A stretch of DNA of 64,000 nt from Epiperipatus broadwayi (Eukaryota > Onychophora > Udeonychophora > Euonychophora > Peripatidae): assembly GCA_028023455.1 (NCBI GenBank), contig JAQFVV010000018.1, positions 9,067,481 to 9,131,480 of the forward strand, given 5' to 3'. Positions 48,480 to 60,480 of the stretch are shown in pieces. The notes below the pieces were generated by a model, which searched no databases, was not told where the DNA came from, and saw only the letters and a program-made list of their open reading frames with translations. The translations under genes were made by a program, and so were the position numbers. How positions within the stretch are numbered: position 1 is the first letter of the stretch; every line of letters starts with the position of its first letter.

Positions 48480-48990
48480 ATCTATACATTATCATGATCC
48501 AACCATTCATTACAAAAGTGCCATTTTCATAAAAGTAAAAAAAAACAATCACATGATTAAAATACTAAAATGCAAAATTCGCAATTTTCATCGAAAATTA
48601 AAAAAATAAAAACTTAGTTTGATCAGACTTTTTCATCAATATTACAAAATCGCCATTTTCATCAAAAATAAAAAAACCAAACACATGATTAAAATATTAA
48701 AACACAAAATTTGCAATTTTTATCAAAAATTAAAAACTTGGTTTGATCAGACTTTTTCATCAATATTACAAAATTGATACTTTCATCAAAATATTAAAAC
48801 ACAAAATTCGCAATTTTCATTGAAAATTAAAAAATAAAAATTTGGTTTGATCAGACTTTTTCATCAATATTACAAAACCGCTATTTTCATAAAAAAAAAA
48901 AAAAAAAACAATTTTTATAGTTATAAGAAATCTAATCACGTGATTAAAAAATTAAAACACAAAATTTGCAATTTTAAAAAATCAAATTTA
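48480..48990. repeat. Tandem repeats inside left foldback arm
   Basis: About four imperfect units of roughly 100 bp share TGATCAGACTTTTTCATCAA, TATTACAAAA, a cATTTTCAT block, and AAAACACAAAATT.GCAATTTT. The mirror set is at about 52700-52950 in the right arm with fewer or shortened units. Confidence 0.75.
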
Positions 48991-49084
48991 AGTTTGCTAG
49001 TTTATTTAACCATCTACTCATGACAATAAAAAAAATCAATTTTAAGCAATAATTACATTTTCATACAGTTATATTTATGGAATT

Positions 49085-49830
49085 ACGTGACTAAAAAAGG
49101 CTCGCAAATATTTTACATTCAGATTTGTTATCTAAATTTACATCAACCTTTAAAAAAATCAAATTTAAGTTTACTAGTTTATTAAACCATCTATACATGA
49201 CAATCAACAGAATATGCATATATGAAATAAAGCATAAATTTAGAGTACTTAAACAGAAAAAAAGAAAAAAATTAAAAAAAAAATTAAAAACCCACATGTT
49301 CAATAAATGTAAAATTGATAGATTTAAAATAAGAATTATACTATATGCCAAAAGATTATAACTTATAAAATATTAATGTTAAAAAATAATGATCGTGCAA
49401 AAGCCGATTGCTAGTTTAAATTTAAGTTTGCTAGTTTATCAAGCATTTTTGGTAATAGAAAAAAAAAAAACAATTTTCATAGTTATAAAAATGTAATCAT
49501 GTGATTAAAAAAGTAAAATGCAATTTTGCAAATATTTGAAATTAATTTTAAGCAATAATTATATTTTCATACAGTTATACTTATGGAATCATATGACAAA
49601 AAAAAGTGTGCAAACATCTTAAATTCAGATTCATTATCTAAATTTACATCAACCTTTAAAAAAATCAAATTTAAGTTTACTAGTTTATTAAACCATCTAC
49701 TCATGACAATCAAAAGGATATGCCCATATGAAATAAAGCATATGAATTTAGAGTACTTAAACAGAAAAAGTAAAGGAAAAAATTGAAAAAAATATTAATT
49801 AAAAATCCACATGTTCAATAAACGTAAAAT
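49085..49830. repeat. Two direct repeats of about 490-bp period in left arm
   Basis: The block from AAATTTACATCAACCTTTAA through TATGAAATAAAGCAT to CACATGTTCAATAAA occurs at about 49135-49310 and again at about 49628-49822. The right arm has matching inverted blocks at about 51860-52035 and 52375-52560. The overlapping frames (49125-49361, 49583-49786, 51890-52087) read alike (LSKFTSTFKKIKFKFTSLLN), only because they come from this repeat. They are lysine/phenylalanine-rich and not convincing genes. Confidence 0.75.
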
Positions 49831-50186
49831 TGATAGAATTCAAAATGGCAGTGACTGCACTCTAAATATTAAATGTTTATAACTTCTAAACTATGAATGT
49901 TATTAAAAGTCTGAATTTCCAAATACTGAAACATTATAACTTCTAATTACCAGAAATTCTTGGTTTGTCCCACATAGATACTGTTTGAAATTCATCTCCT
50001 AAGGTCATAATGGAATCTACTCTTGATCGCGTGAGATCCACACAGGCTCTAGAAATCAATAATTTGCATTGATACATCGAACTCTTGAAATCAATACAAA
50101 TCTCTAGTTATTTACATGCAAGTGACTTTTACCATCAACAAATGAGCATAGAAACATGTTTAAAGAAAATAAATCTATTATTATAA

Positions 50187-50779
50187 AGTGCTGAAAAATC
50201 TGAAATTATTCAAATGGAAGTCAATCTCTGATAATGTGCTATTTCTTAAATATTATAAATCTACTGCACTCACTCACTGGTAAGAGTTTAAAAAATTTGG
50301 TGAATCACTCAAGTTTGGAGCATACATTCTATATACACCAACTCTTACAGACCATGCTTAAATCAGGGCTTGAGTCTATTGTGTGCCTGATGTTATAATC
50401 AAATATTCAATTGTACAAATCTATTTAAACTATCACAGGAGAATAATTTCAGATTTTTCAGCACTTTATAATAATAGATTTACATTTATAAGTCATGTTT
50501 GTCTAGTTATAGGTGGTTAAAAATGAGACACTGTCTTTCTCCTGTGATAGTTTAAATAGATTTGTACAATTGAATATTTGATTATAACATCAGGCACACA
50601 ATAGACTCAAGCCCTGATTTAAGCATGGTCTGTAAAAGTTGGTGTATATAGAATGTATGTTCTAAACTTAAGTGATTTACTTAAGTTTTTTAAACTCTTA
50701 CCGGGAAATGAGTGCACGTAGATTTATAATATTTAAGAAATAATGCATTATCGGAGATTGACTTCCATTTGAATAATTA
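50187..50779. repeat. Foldback MITE nested in the giant foldback loop
   Basis: The block from CATTTGAATAATT at the right end, GATTGACTTCC and AATGTGC/GCATTAT pairs with the left GGAAGTCAATCTCTGATAAT. Deeper blocks (ATAGACTCAAGCCCTGATTT versus AAATCAGGGCTTGAGTCTAT) pair perfectly. AAAGAAAATAAAT lies on both outer sides (50163-50176, 50782-50794), a candidate duplication marking insertion into the inner end of the left arm. Its start (CTATTATTATAAAGTGCTGA) also recurs inverted at about 50453-50487. Confidence 0.7.
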
Positions 50780-50794
50780 AAGAAAATAAATAGA

Positions 50795-51489
50795 TTTTAT
50801 TATTGCTAATACAAAAGGTTACTTAAAATTATTTATGTTAAAATTGTTTAGGTTTTTAAAAATTGCCTTTCACCGGCAATAAGTCATTCCGACTTTATTC
50901 TTTTGTTAATTACTTTAAAATATCTAAATCTTTCTATATTTAAGTAAATAGAGATAAAAACTCAGTATTGTTGACATGTGATCATATGATTTGAAAATGT
51001 CTATAAAAGACAAATTTTGATCCACTGAACGATCATGGCTGGAAGCCAAAATTAAGATAAAAAATGAGAGGGACATCACTGGATCTTTTACAATCACATT
51101 TAGATTCAATTTGTTGGCGGATGGACAAACAGCATCTAAATGAGAGAGATTCATTTATTAAATTTCTCAAAGATGCTAAAGATACCTATTGACGGTGAAA
51201 AGGTTAGTGTTTATCTTATTTAAAAGTAAATACCTTTTACAATTGAAATTAGCAACAAATTTTTATTTATTTATGTTACTACTCTTTTTATTTTCTAGCA
51301 TATATTCCAATGTGGACCTTCTCCTTCATAATTATCATCTCCAAGCATTATTTTAAATCAGAAATAAAAGAAAAGCATCAGTTTTTAAAAACCTAAAGAA
51401 TTTTAACAAAATGAAGGAATCAAATTTATTAATTTTTTATTTAGTGTAATATTAATATTCTTAACTTTAGAAAATATTTGTATCAGCAA
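50795..51489. other. Loop of the giant foldback, unpaired
   Basis: Single-copy AT-rich sequence separating the arms. The 76-codon minus frame (50924-51154) has no recognised domain. Confidence 0.5.
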
Positions 51490-53087
51490 TAATAAAATCT
51501 ATTTATTTTCTTTAAACATGTTTCTGTGTTCATTTGTTGATGGTAAAAGTCACTTGCATGTAAATAACTAGAGATTTGTATCGATTTCAAGAGTTCGATG
51601 TATCGATGCAAATTATCGATTTCTAGAACCTGTGTGGATCTCACACGATCCAAGAGTAGATTCCATTACGACCTTAGGAGACGAATTTCGAACAGTATCT
51701 ACGTGGGACAAACCAAGAATTTCTGGTAATTAGAAGTTATAATGTTTCAGTATTTGGAAATTCAGACTTTTAATAACATTCATAGTTTAGAAATTATAAA
51801 CATTTAATATTTAAAGTGCGGTCACCACCATTTTGAATTCTATCAATTTTATGTTTATTGAACATGTGGATTTTTAATTAATATTTTTTTCAATTTTTTC
51901 CTTTACTTTTTCTGTTTAAGTACTCTAAATTCATATGCTTTATTTCATATGGGCATATCATTTTGATTGTCATGAGTAGATGGTTTAATAAACTAGTAAA
52001 CTTAAATTTGATTTTTTTAAAGGTTGATGTAAATTTAGATAATGAATCTGAATTTAAGATGTTTGCGTGCTTTTTTTTTTTTGTCACATGATTTCATAAG
52101 TATAACTGTATGAAAATATAATTATTGCTTAAAATTAATTTCAAATATTTGTGAAATTGCATTTTACTTTTTTAATCACATGATTACATTTTTTATAACT
52201 ATGAAAATTTTTTTTTTTTTTTATTACCAAAAATGCTTGATAAACTAGCAAACTTAAATTTAAACTAGCAATCGGTCTTTGCACCATCATTATTTTTTAA
52301 CATTCATATTTTATAAGTTATAATCTTTTGGCATATAGTATAATTCATATTTTAAATCTATCAATTTTACGTTTATTGAACATGTGGGTTTTTAATATTT
52401 TTTTCACTTTTTTCCTTTACTTTTTCTGTTTAAGTACTCTAAATTCATATGCTTTATTTCATATGGGCATATCTTTTTGATTATCATATTTAGATGGTTT
52501 AATAAACTAGTAAACTTAAATTTGATTTTTCTAAAGGTTGATGTAAATTTAGAGAAGAATCTGAATGTAAAATATTTGTGCGCCTTTTTTAGTCATATGA
52601 TTCCATTAATATAACTGTATGAAAAAGTAATTGTTGCTTAAAATTGATTTTTTTTTTTTATTACCATGAATAGATGGTTAAATAACTAGCAAACTTAAAT
52701 TTGATATTTTAAAATTGTGAATTTTGTGTTTTAATTTTTTAATCACGTGATTAGATTTCTTATAACTATGAAAATTGGGTTTGTTTGTTTTTATTTTTGA
52801 TGAAAATGGTGATTTTGTAATATTGATGAAAAAGTCTGATCAAAACAAGTTTTTATTTTTCAATTTTTGATGAAAATTGCAAATTTTATGTTTTAATATT
52901 TAATCACATGATTGTTGTTTTTTTTAAATTTTGATGAAAATGGCAATTTTGTAATGAATGGTCCAATTGCGACAACATATAGATTGATCAATGTGATTTT
53001 ATCGCTTGGATGTGTCAGCCTGGGTTTTGGGCGATTCTCATAATTCAAAATGGCCATGAGCAAATACTAAATCAGCACTGATAATTC

Positions 53088-54346
53088 TTATTCCATTTAA
53101 ATTGCTTCTGATTCCTGATGATTATTATCAAATATTCTTTTCACATTTTAAAATAAGATACATTTATAACTGATAAGAACTTAAGATTTTTTTCCCAGCA
53201 TATTATCAAACAACAGCATTCTAAATAATAAAATATTTGGGAGATCAGATGGTTGTTGAGAAATATCAGAGTAATATCACATTCCTTGGAATATATAGAA
53301 GTCCTCATTAAATCAAGTTTAATTGGTTCCACAAAAATAGTATGACAATTAATAAAATTCATGATGAATAAGTGCAAAATTATCTTGGAAATAAAAATTA
53401 AATTTAACTAGAATCATAATCCAATAATACATTACCCATCTAGAATGTATCTATATTTTTTTTAAATGTTTTTTTAAAGTATAAATTTTATACATATTCA
53501 TAATACAACACAAGCGCATATGTAAGAAATATCTATCAATATATATAGTATATTTTTAAAAAATCTTTAAAATCTTTTTAAATTTAAAAAATAAAAATTT
53601 AAATTATTTATAATGCTATTTTACTATGAAAAGAAAAAAACCAATAAAATAAACACAAAACATAAAAGTAGAGAAAAAAACTTGTATAATTAAAAGAAAA
53701 GTTTGTTTTTATTTTTTGTTTAGTTTATTTCTTTTATAAACAAAAAAAAAAAATTTGTCTTTCAATGATTACAAAAAAATTAGTATCGCCTCAAAAGAGA
53801 ATTATTATTATATATATATTTGTTTAAATAATTTTAAAATTTATATCTATGCACTATATATTGTAGTAAAATTCATATTACTATCATTAATACGATTATA
53901 ATTATAGAATTTATGGTGAATAATAAAGTTAAAATATACAATTTACTATCTTTATTACATAGGCAGAAAAGGACTATTGTATTTTTAAATGATTTCTCAT
54001 ATTTATTTATTTGTCTGAACAAGGGATATGTACTCCTGCAAATATTTATTGTGTATTTTAGAAGATCTCAACTATGATGATGCAAATTCATAATGAATAA
54101 ATAATATGATGAAAGCAAATAACTATAATAGATGTTTGGATACATATAAACACAAGTGTATATGCATGTACAAGATCAAATGGTAAATAATATTAAAAGA
54201 TATTAAAAAAAACTTATTAAACAATTTATTTATTTAAACAGATTTTAACTTTTTTACTATTTTCCAAATTAAAAATTGTTTGTGAAAGTTTAAAAAGTAA
54301 ACTCAAATAAAATTAAAACTATCATTTAAATAAAATATAATCTAAC
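53088..54346. other. Intron sequence, no gene seen
   Basis: AT-rich remainder of the intron 41830-54346. Confidence 0.5.
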
Positions 54347-54456
54347 CTGCTGCCTACGATTTCCCATAGATTTTCTACGATTTCTAGGTTTAACAGCTAT
54401 TCTATGATGGGCGGCATCATGTTGTAGAGGCACTGGTTCCGAGACATCATCTCCTT
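54347..54456 (-). CDS. CRACD-like gene, exon with conserved basic motif
   Basis: A 110-bp exon, acceptor AATATAG and donor CAGCAG|GTTAGA. It starts with two bases of a split codon (the previous exon should end in G if the residue is E) and ends in phase 0, matching exon 41724-41829. It encodes GDDVSEPVPLQHDAAHHRIA then VKPRNRRKSMGNRRQQ. The AAHHRIAVKPRNRR part aligns with the AAKHKLAVKPKKQR segment of human CRACD, the start of the DUF4592 region. It is also compatible with a capping-protein-interaction-like pattern (L.H.......KPR). This is the strongest family evidence. Upstream exons lie beyond 54456 and were not found. Confidence 0.8.
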
Positions 54457-57400
54457 CTATATTAAATATAAAATAACTAATAAAAAAACATTAAAGCAGT
54501 AATTTTAATACTCTTCACATACATACAACTACTTTTACAAATAAATGTAAAATAAATGAAAACAAAACAACTTAATAATAATTACTGTGTCATTTCTGTT
54601 TGTACCATTTCCTTAATCTTTTGCCAGATCTTTTCAGGTCCAGAACCAGTACAAAAAAAGTATCATTTTTATCTGTTTCCATTATTTCTTGAACTGTTGT
54701 TTATAGCATCTATTAGTGGGATTCCATAGTCTTGACAAAATTTTCACACATTTGAAATAACAACTTATATTTTTACTATCATTTTTTTTTTGGGGGGGGA
54801 CTAAGGACTTGAAAACATTTACCAAAACTAATATTTCATCAAGAATGCTTATGAGTATTCACTTTTAAGTTTTAATTTATTTCAAGAGATTCGTATGTAT
54901 TAGTTCATCATTTTCAACTATTATTCTGATTTATTATATTTTATTCTTATTTTAGTTTTTCATTTAAAAATTAAAATGGCAATCTATAATCTTTGCTCTC
55001 CTTTCTCTTTGTCTGGGATAAGGGAAGATTTGAAAACATTGTTATTAAAAGAAATTTTTCAGCAAAAATGGTTAGAAATGCTCATTCTAAATGTTGATTT
55101 CTGCATATACTTGAGAGCATTATTTTTATCCATTACTCTAATTTATTATATATACTATTGACAAGAGGAATGTTTCATCAAGAGCAGTTATAAGTGCTGA
55201 CAAAAAAAGTTTTAATTTATTACAGACCTTCTATACATTTCTATTATTACTTTATTAAATAAAAGTTGAAAGAATGATGAACTTTAAAGAGTAGTTAGAC
55301 CTCATCATATAATATTATAAATGCAACAATAAAAATATGTTAATTCTAAAACAATTATACTTTGATGTGAGATGAAAAAATTTGCCCCAAGAAAATATCA
55401 ATCTTTTTTTTTTTTTTGTACTAAGTAGTGAAATTAAATTTTCTTAAGATTTATTTAATCCCGAGTCATTTTTCCTCACATATTTTATTATTTGTAATAT
55501 TGAATTATGGAAAGTAAAATAAAAAATCTGCAAATACCCAATCACTTCACAGTATTTTATGTAAATCACATCTTTTCAGAAATATACATAATTACAGTGT
55601 TATTAAAATTATATACACACTCACACTTTACATGAAATGTTTCAAATTATAAAGTATGAATTACACTTTTAAGATATTTCACCAAATAATCATTAAATTA
55701 TTCTAAATTTTAAATAAATTCCTAGTAATATTATTTTCCCATATCCATCATTTGTTTTTACCAGTCCCTTGAAAAACAATGGATCAAATTTATTTCCTAG
55801 TCTATCAGAAATTAAAAAATAAAAATAATCCAAGTACCCACTAATTACTCCTTTCCAGTTTACATTAATTGACACTAATGACACTTTTTTTTTTCCAAAT
55901 CCAGAAACCATAATAAAAGTAATGTCAAGTCATTATGGTATCTGGATTAATAACAGATAACAGTATGTAAAAATGCCACTAACAGTTGTAATTCCTTATA
56001 TTTACATTAAACTAACCAAATCAAAATCACGTCTTTTAAAACCCTCTCATAGGTTTGCATTTTCTGACATTTTTCTTTGTTTCACGCACCAATGTAAAAT
56101 ATATAATAAAATGATTATTACTTATCTGAAAACAATAAATTTAACTTCATTTGATAGATATTTTTGTTTACTACTGAAATAAATTTTAAATGTTCACGTT
56201 TTGTTTCTGTAAATATTAAAAAAATGAGATAGTAAACAAAACAAAGAGTTTAGACGTCATCGTTTCTAGAAAGATTATTTTCAGTTTATAAAATCAACGA
56301 AATATTTCTTAATTCTTATTATTTTTGAACATCCAAATGAATATTTATTTATTTCTCTTATATCTAACGAATTATGCTTTAAAAGTTTAAAATTTTTGAA
56401 TATTTATTGCAAAATTGCGATATTTTCATACTCGTAACTATAAATAGATTGCTTACGTAGAAACTAAGCTTGTAAATTGCTTCAGGCCATGCTTACATTT
56501 GTTGCTAATATAATGCTATATTTTTTAAAATAAAGTATTTCAAGTCAAAACAAGTTATTAGTAATTTATATTTTTTGATATCTAATAAATATAGAGTAAA
56601 TTATTTTAAAAAATATATATAAAACCATAATAAATTAGCAAATAAACACATTTTTGGTCACTAGAACTGTTTTCTTTAAACAATGTTGTAAAACACCGAA
56701 CGTTTTACAGGCTTGACAACAAGCAATGGCTGAACATGTCAGGGTGGGGCTTATGTCTATTGTAAGAGCGAGAATATTGAATTTCCCGCTTTCTACCATA
56801 AAATTTTTAGGAAAATTTAATCTAATAAAATATACCATTTTACGCGCATTTTAACATATGATATTTATGAAAAAATTTGCCATGGGGGCGAATTGAACAA
56901 AAGTCGAAATTCTGTCATCCCGCTAAATTGAAAGGTTAATTAATATAATGGAATTGTTTTATTACAAATTGTTTCAACATTGACCTTAAAATCATACTTT
57001 TATTCTATTTTCACTTTAGAAGCATTTTAATTTAAAATGAACAAGAGACTTCTTTAAATTTGAATAAACCTAAGACAGACAATATGGTATATATACTATA
57101 TTTATGAAGATAGTATTGTTATCTGCATCAACTTCACATGATCATCTTTTCTTATGCCTAAACAAACTATTGGCATGTTTTGCTTCCAGATCCAAGATCA
57201 TCATGATGAAAGCTATAAGCTTAGAAACTATTCTGGGGATATTAGTTGGAATGGAACTGGATAGGGATTATAATTCACAACCTTCTAGCATTTACTGATT
57301 ATTAAATCTTAAACTAGGTGGCACTATTGTGTGAAAATTTTTGTTATTGCATCAACTTCACATAGTGAACTTAATATACATACATCCTAAATCTCTCAGA

Positions 57401-57879
57401 GCCACAGATATGATAACACTAGGTGAAAATGCTTTAATAATTAACAAACATACATTTAAAATGGAGCATTTAATTTTCTAAAAAATGAAAGATTCAAGAG
57501 CTAAAAATTTCTGAATTAGAAAACTCAGTCTATCACTTATGAAACTCAAACATTTTTTGATTTCCAAACAACTAATTGTTAATCTTTTTTATTGTTATAT
57601 TAATTTTAAAAAATTGCTATAATTTTTTTTCTAGCAGTTAAAGATAGTTATGTAAGAAAGTTTCATAAAAATAGGTTAAAAAAAGAGAAAGGAAACTAAT
57701 GATAAGATGGATGGACTCCATCAACTTAACAATGAATTGTCTTTGGGCATTCTGAAAACCAAACAGATGACTAGTCATTTTGGAAAAATGCTATTAATAT
57801 GATAGCCAACAATTGAAACTATTTTAATAGTATCTAATATTAGGATATAAATTAATCAGATTTCTAATACAAAGGACAA
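54457..57879. other. Upstream intron of CRACD-like gene, no certain gene
   Basis: Two minus-strand coding-like patches occur. Around 54590-54750 a frameshifted read gives METDKNDTFFVLVLDL and then GKRLRKWYKQK. At 55693-55911 a 72-codon frame gives NWKGVISGYLDYFYFLISDR and LGNKFDPLFFKGLVKTNDGY. Neither has supported splice sites or a recognised family. The remainder is AT-rich. Confidence 0.3.
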
Positions 57880-58700
57880 TTAATTAGCAAATTTATGATA
57901 TTGTTTAATCATCATTATTATTTATCTGCAAAAATCAGGAGTATATATCAAATTAGACTGCATTTTCTAAGCCTTTCTATCTCTTGTTCTAGTCCTCAAA
58001 TATTCTTCATTATTTCTCTCATTAAAACCATAATTTCTTCTCTTATCTCTTTATCTTATATCTCTGCAATATCTTAATAATTTTTCTGCCTCTAAGAAAA
58101 TGTCCAATTCTATTTATCTTCATCATAATTTTCTCAGTATTTTTTTGTTTTCTAATTATTCCTTTCAACATTTCGACATTGCTAATTTTTCTAAATTATT
58201 TTTCCTGTCTCCTCCAAATCCATATTTCTAAAATGACCAATCTTTTCTTTTCACCTTTCTTGTGTCCATAATTTCAATGATCCATAGAACAATTCCTTAT
58301 CATTATTAAAAGTTTGTTTAGATATTGATGATCTATATTTAGTTTATTTATTGCTAATTCAATCACTTATTAAACAACTTATTATTTAAAATCTATAACC
58401 TGCTACATGACTTCTTGTATTATTCTTATTTTCTCTCTAACTATTTTTATTGCTTCAGTGTTTTTTGCATTTATTTCATCCTAAACTTTCTACAAGCTCT
58501 GACACACATACATAATTTTCATCAAGTTCTTCCTCACAACCTGCACATCATCAGTAAATCTAATAGAATGAACTGACTGTATTTTCAATGCAAACTCTAT
58601 CATTGCCAAAAAAAAAAAAAAACATTCAATAACTCATTTAAATATACAATCCAATGAGATAAGATGAGATTAGAAAAAAGGAAGCAGCTCATTTTTTTTG
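57880..58700 (-). pseudogene. LINE reverse transcriptase end and C-terminal tail (fragment)
   Basis: Minus-strand translation across frameshifts gives a catalytic box SIRFTDDVQVV (about 58575-58535), then FLYGSLKLWT, GHFRNMDLEETGKII, VERNN.KTKKY.ENYDEDK and NWTFS-like sequence (about 58300-58095), and a final YLRTRTRDRKA block near 57980. This order is the normal end of Jockey/R1/RTE-like ORF2 proteins. Numerous stops show a dead copy. Upstream palm sequence is found further right at 60190-60480. Confidence 0.7.
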
Positions 58701-60189
58701 GGTGTGATTAAATACTTATGGATATAATAATAGTTTTAAATTAGTTTATTTAAAAACTAAATATTTCTTGTTTTACAAAATCTTTGATTGCTTCTTTTAC
58801 AAATGTTTCATTGTTATTATTAGACAAAGATTTCTTGCAATGTTCTATTTCTTGGTCATATTGAACTATTATAATAATGGAGGACAAAAAAAATGGAAAA
58901 CAAAATATTATTATCAATGAATTTATATACTTAGAAAAAAATAGGCAAAATAATGATCACAATAATATTAATTTTGATAAATGGTTCTGGCCAGTAAAAT
59001 TTTGAGCACAATTTTTAATTCTATTTTATAATAAAAAAAATTATTTCCATAGATATACAAGCTGAATTTAAATGACATAACTATAGCCCAACATAATTAC
59101 TTAACAAATGCATAGTAATAACATAATTGCCAAGAATGGTACTTTCTTCATGCACGTGGAATGCTAATTCATGAATTTCTATATGACACATTCCCAATTA
59201 AACATAATAGTTTTCAGTTTTTTTTTATTTTGAATTCAAATACTTAAAGTCATATGTGTATTTATAGCAATATTAATACAAATCAAACTAAATATTTAAA
59301 ATAAAATCATTACTTTCAAAGATTAACTATACTTTGGTGTTTCTTTTGGATTTTAAATAATCTATTTAAGTATATTAATTAATACTAATTGAATTCCATA
59401 TATATTTTACTAGGAAAAAAGAAATGAATAATCGACAAATAAATTTTCATATATATATTATTAGCCACAGTATGGTATTATGTCATAGCAACTAGTATTG
59501 AAATGCCAAATAGATTTTAATTTTTATATTGAAATTTTTGATTTTTCATTTTGGTCTTCCTGTCTTTATTATTATTTCTTTATTAATAAAATTACAATAT
59601 TCAAATAGTGTCAATAAAAAATCAATTATGCAACATTAATTGAAAGAATTGTTCATTTCAAAACTACAACAATCCCAAAAAAACTATTATAAAAATATAT
59701 ATAATATAAGCCAAAGAGCAGATTAAAATATTACTCTTACTATACTAATATATTTTAATAAAAATATTATTGACAACACCAAATTGACTGCATTACATAA
59801 TTCATTCAGAATATAATATAAAATATTCTATAGATTATTATGATTAGCTTTGAATTTTTGTCATACTGGCAGGCAAATAAAGATGTGATTTCATATTGTT
59901 ATGTGCATTATACTCAGAAATTTCTTCTATAAAATAAAATATCATGCAATATGAAAAAATTTTAAAATTACTTTCATTAACACATATATGTAACTAAAAA
60001 AGATAGGCATACTCTATTCTGGAAGCAACAAGTACAACATTATTAAAAGGACCAGCTAGAATAAATAAACACATAATTTTGTAATATTTATGAAAATAAA
60101 ATTAAGAAATGTTTTAAATTATGATAAATCATGAAAACATTATATAAAAAAAAATAAAACAATTATGATGATATTAGAAATAGGATAAC
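58701..60189. other. Sequence separating two LINE fragments
   Basis: AT-rich, with no recognisable LINE homology. It separates the 5' palm portion (60190-60480) from the catalytic box (about 58560), which adjoin in an intact LINE, so it may be an insertion. No terminal repeats or duplication were identified. Confidence 0.35.
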
Positions 60190-60480
60190 CAATACTTCCA
60201 TTACTTCTAAAGATGGCAAACCCTTTATATTTTCTCTTACATTTATCCTTTCCATAAAAACATCTAATCTTTTGATTTGTATATAAATTTTCTAACAAAT
60301 ATCTCTCCTTTCCTATTTACATTTCTTTTTTAATATATCCAACAAAGACAAAGAAATTCACTTTATTTTATTCAATACCTTTTCAAAATGAATAAAAGAA
60401 ATATTACCCTCTCTCTGTCTCTACATATGACAACAATAGATTTCATCATTCTAACTGCATCTTTTACAAAATTATCTAAT
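60190..60480 (-). pseudogene. LINE reverse transcriptase palm fragment
   Basis: The minus-strand frames read KVLNKIK-like, RYLLENLYTNQKIRCFYGKD-like and KCKRKYKGF-like blocks. These correspond to the 'L..IGV..KD..LI..LY..QKA.VRIG' region between palm motifs A and B. Same strand and correct order relative to 57880-58700, so probably the same element. Weakly conserved and broken. Confidence 0.45.

Larger units (their letters stand above)
48386..53079. mobile_element. Giant foldback element, 4.7 kb
   Basis: Ends AATGCTGATTTAGTA and ACTAAATCAGCACT are inverted and flanked by a perfect 8-bp duplication GATAATTC (48378-48385, 53080-53087). The arms run about 1.8 kb (48386 to about 50187) and about 1.6 kb (53079 to about 51490) and stay paired throughout; for example the GGAATCTACTCTTGATC region at 50010 pairs with that at 51643. 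Each arm contains internal tandem repeats of about 100 bp and about 490 bp. No transposase is recognised. The long arms plus 8-bp duplication suggest a Foldback- or Mutator-like non-autonomous element. Confidence 0.88.

Noticed and set aside
49091-49361. Lysine/phenylalanine-rich frames repeated at 49125, 49583 and 51890
   Set aside because: Similar to each other only because they lie in direct and inverted copies of the same non-coding foldback repeat.
48386-53079. Considered as an assembly-made palindrome
   Set aside because: The arms differ by many substitutions and indels and the locus is flanked by an 8-bp target duplication, so a real insertion is the better explanation.
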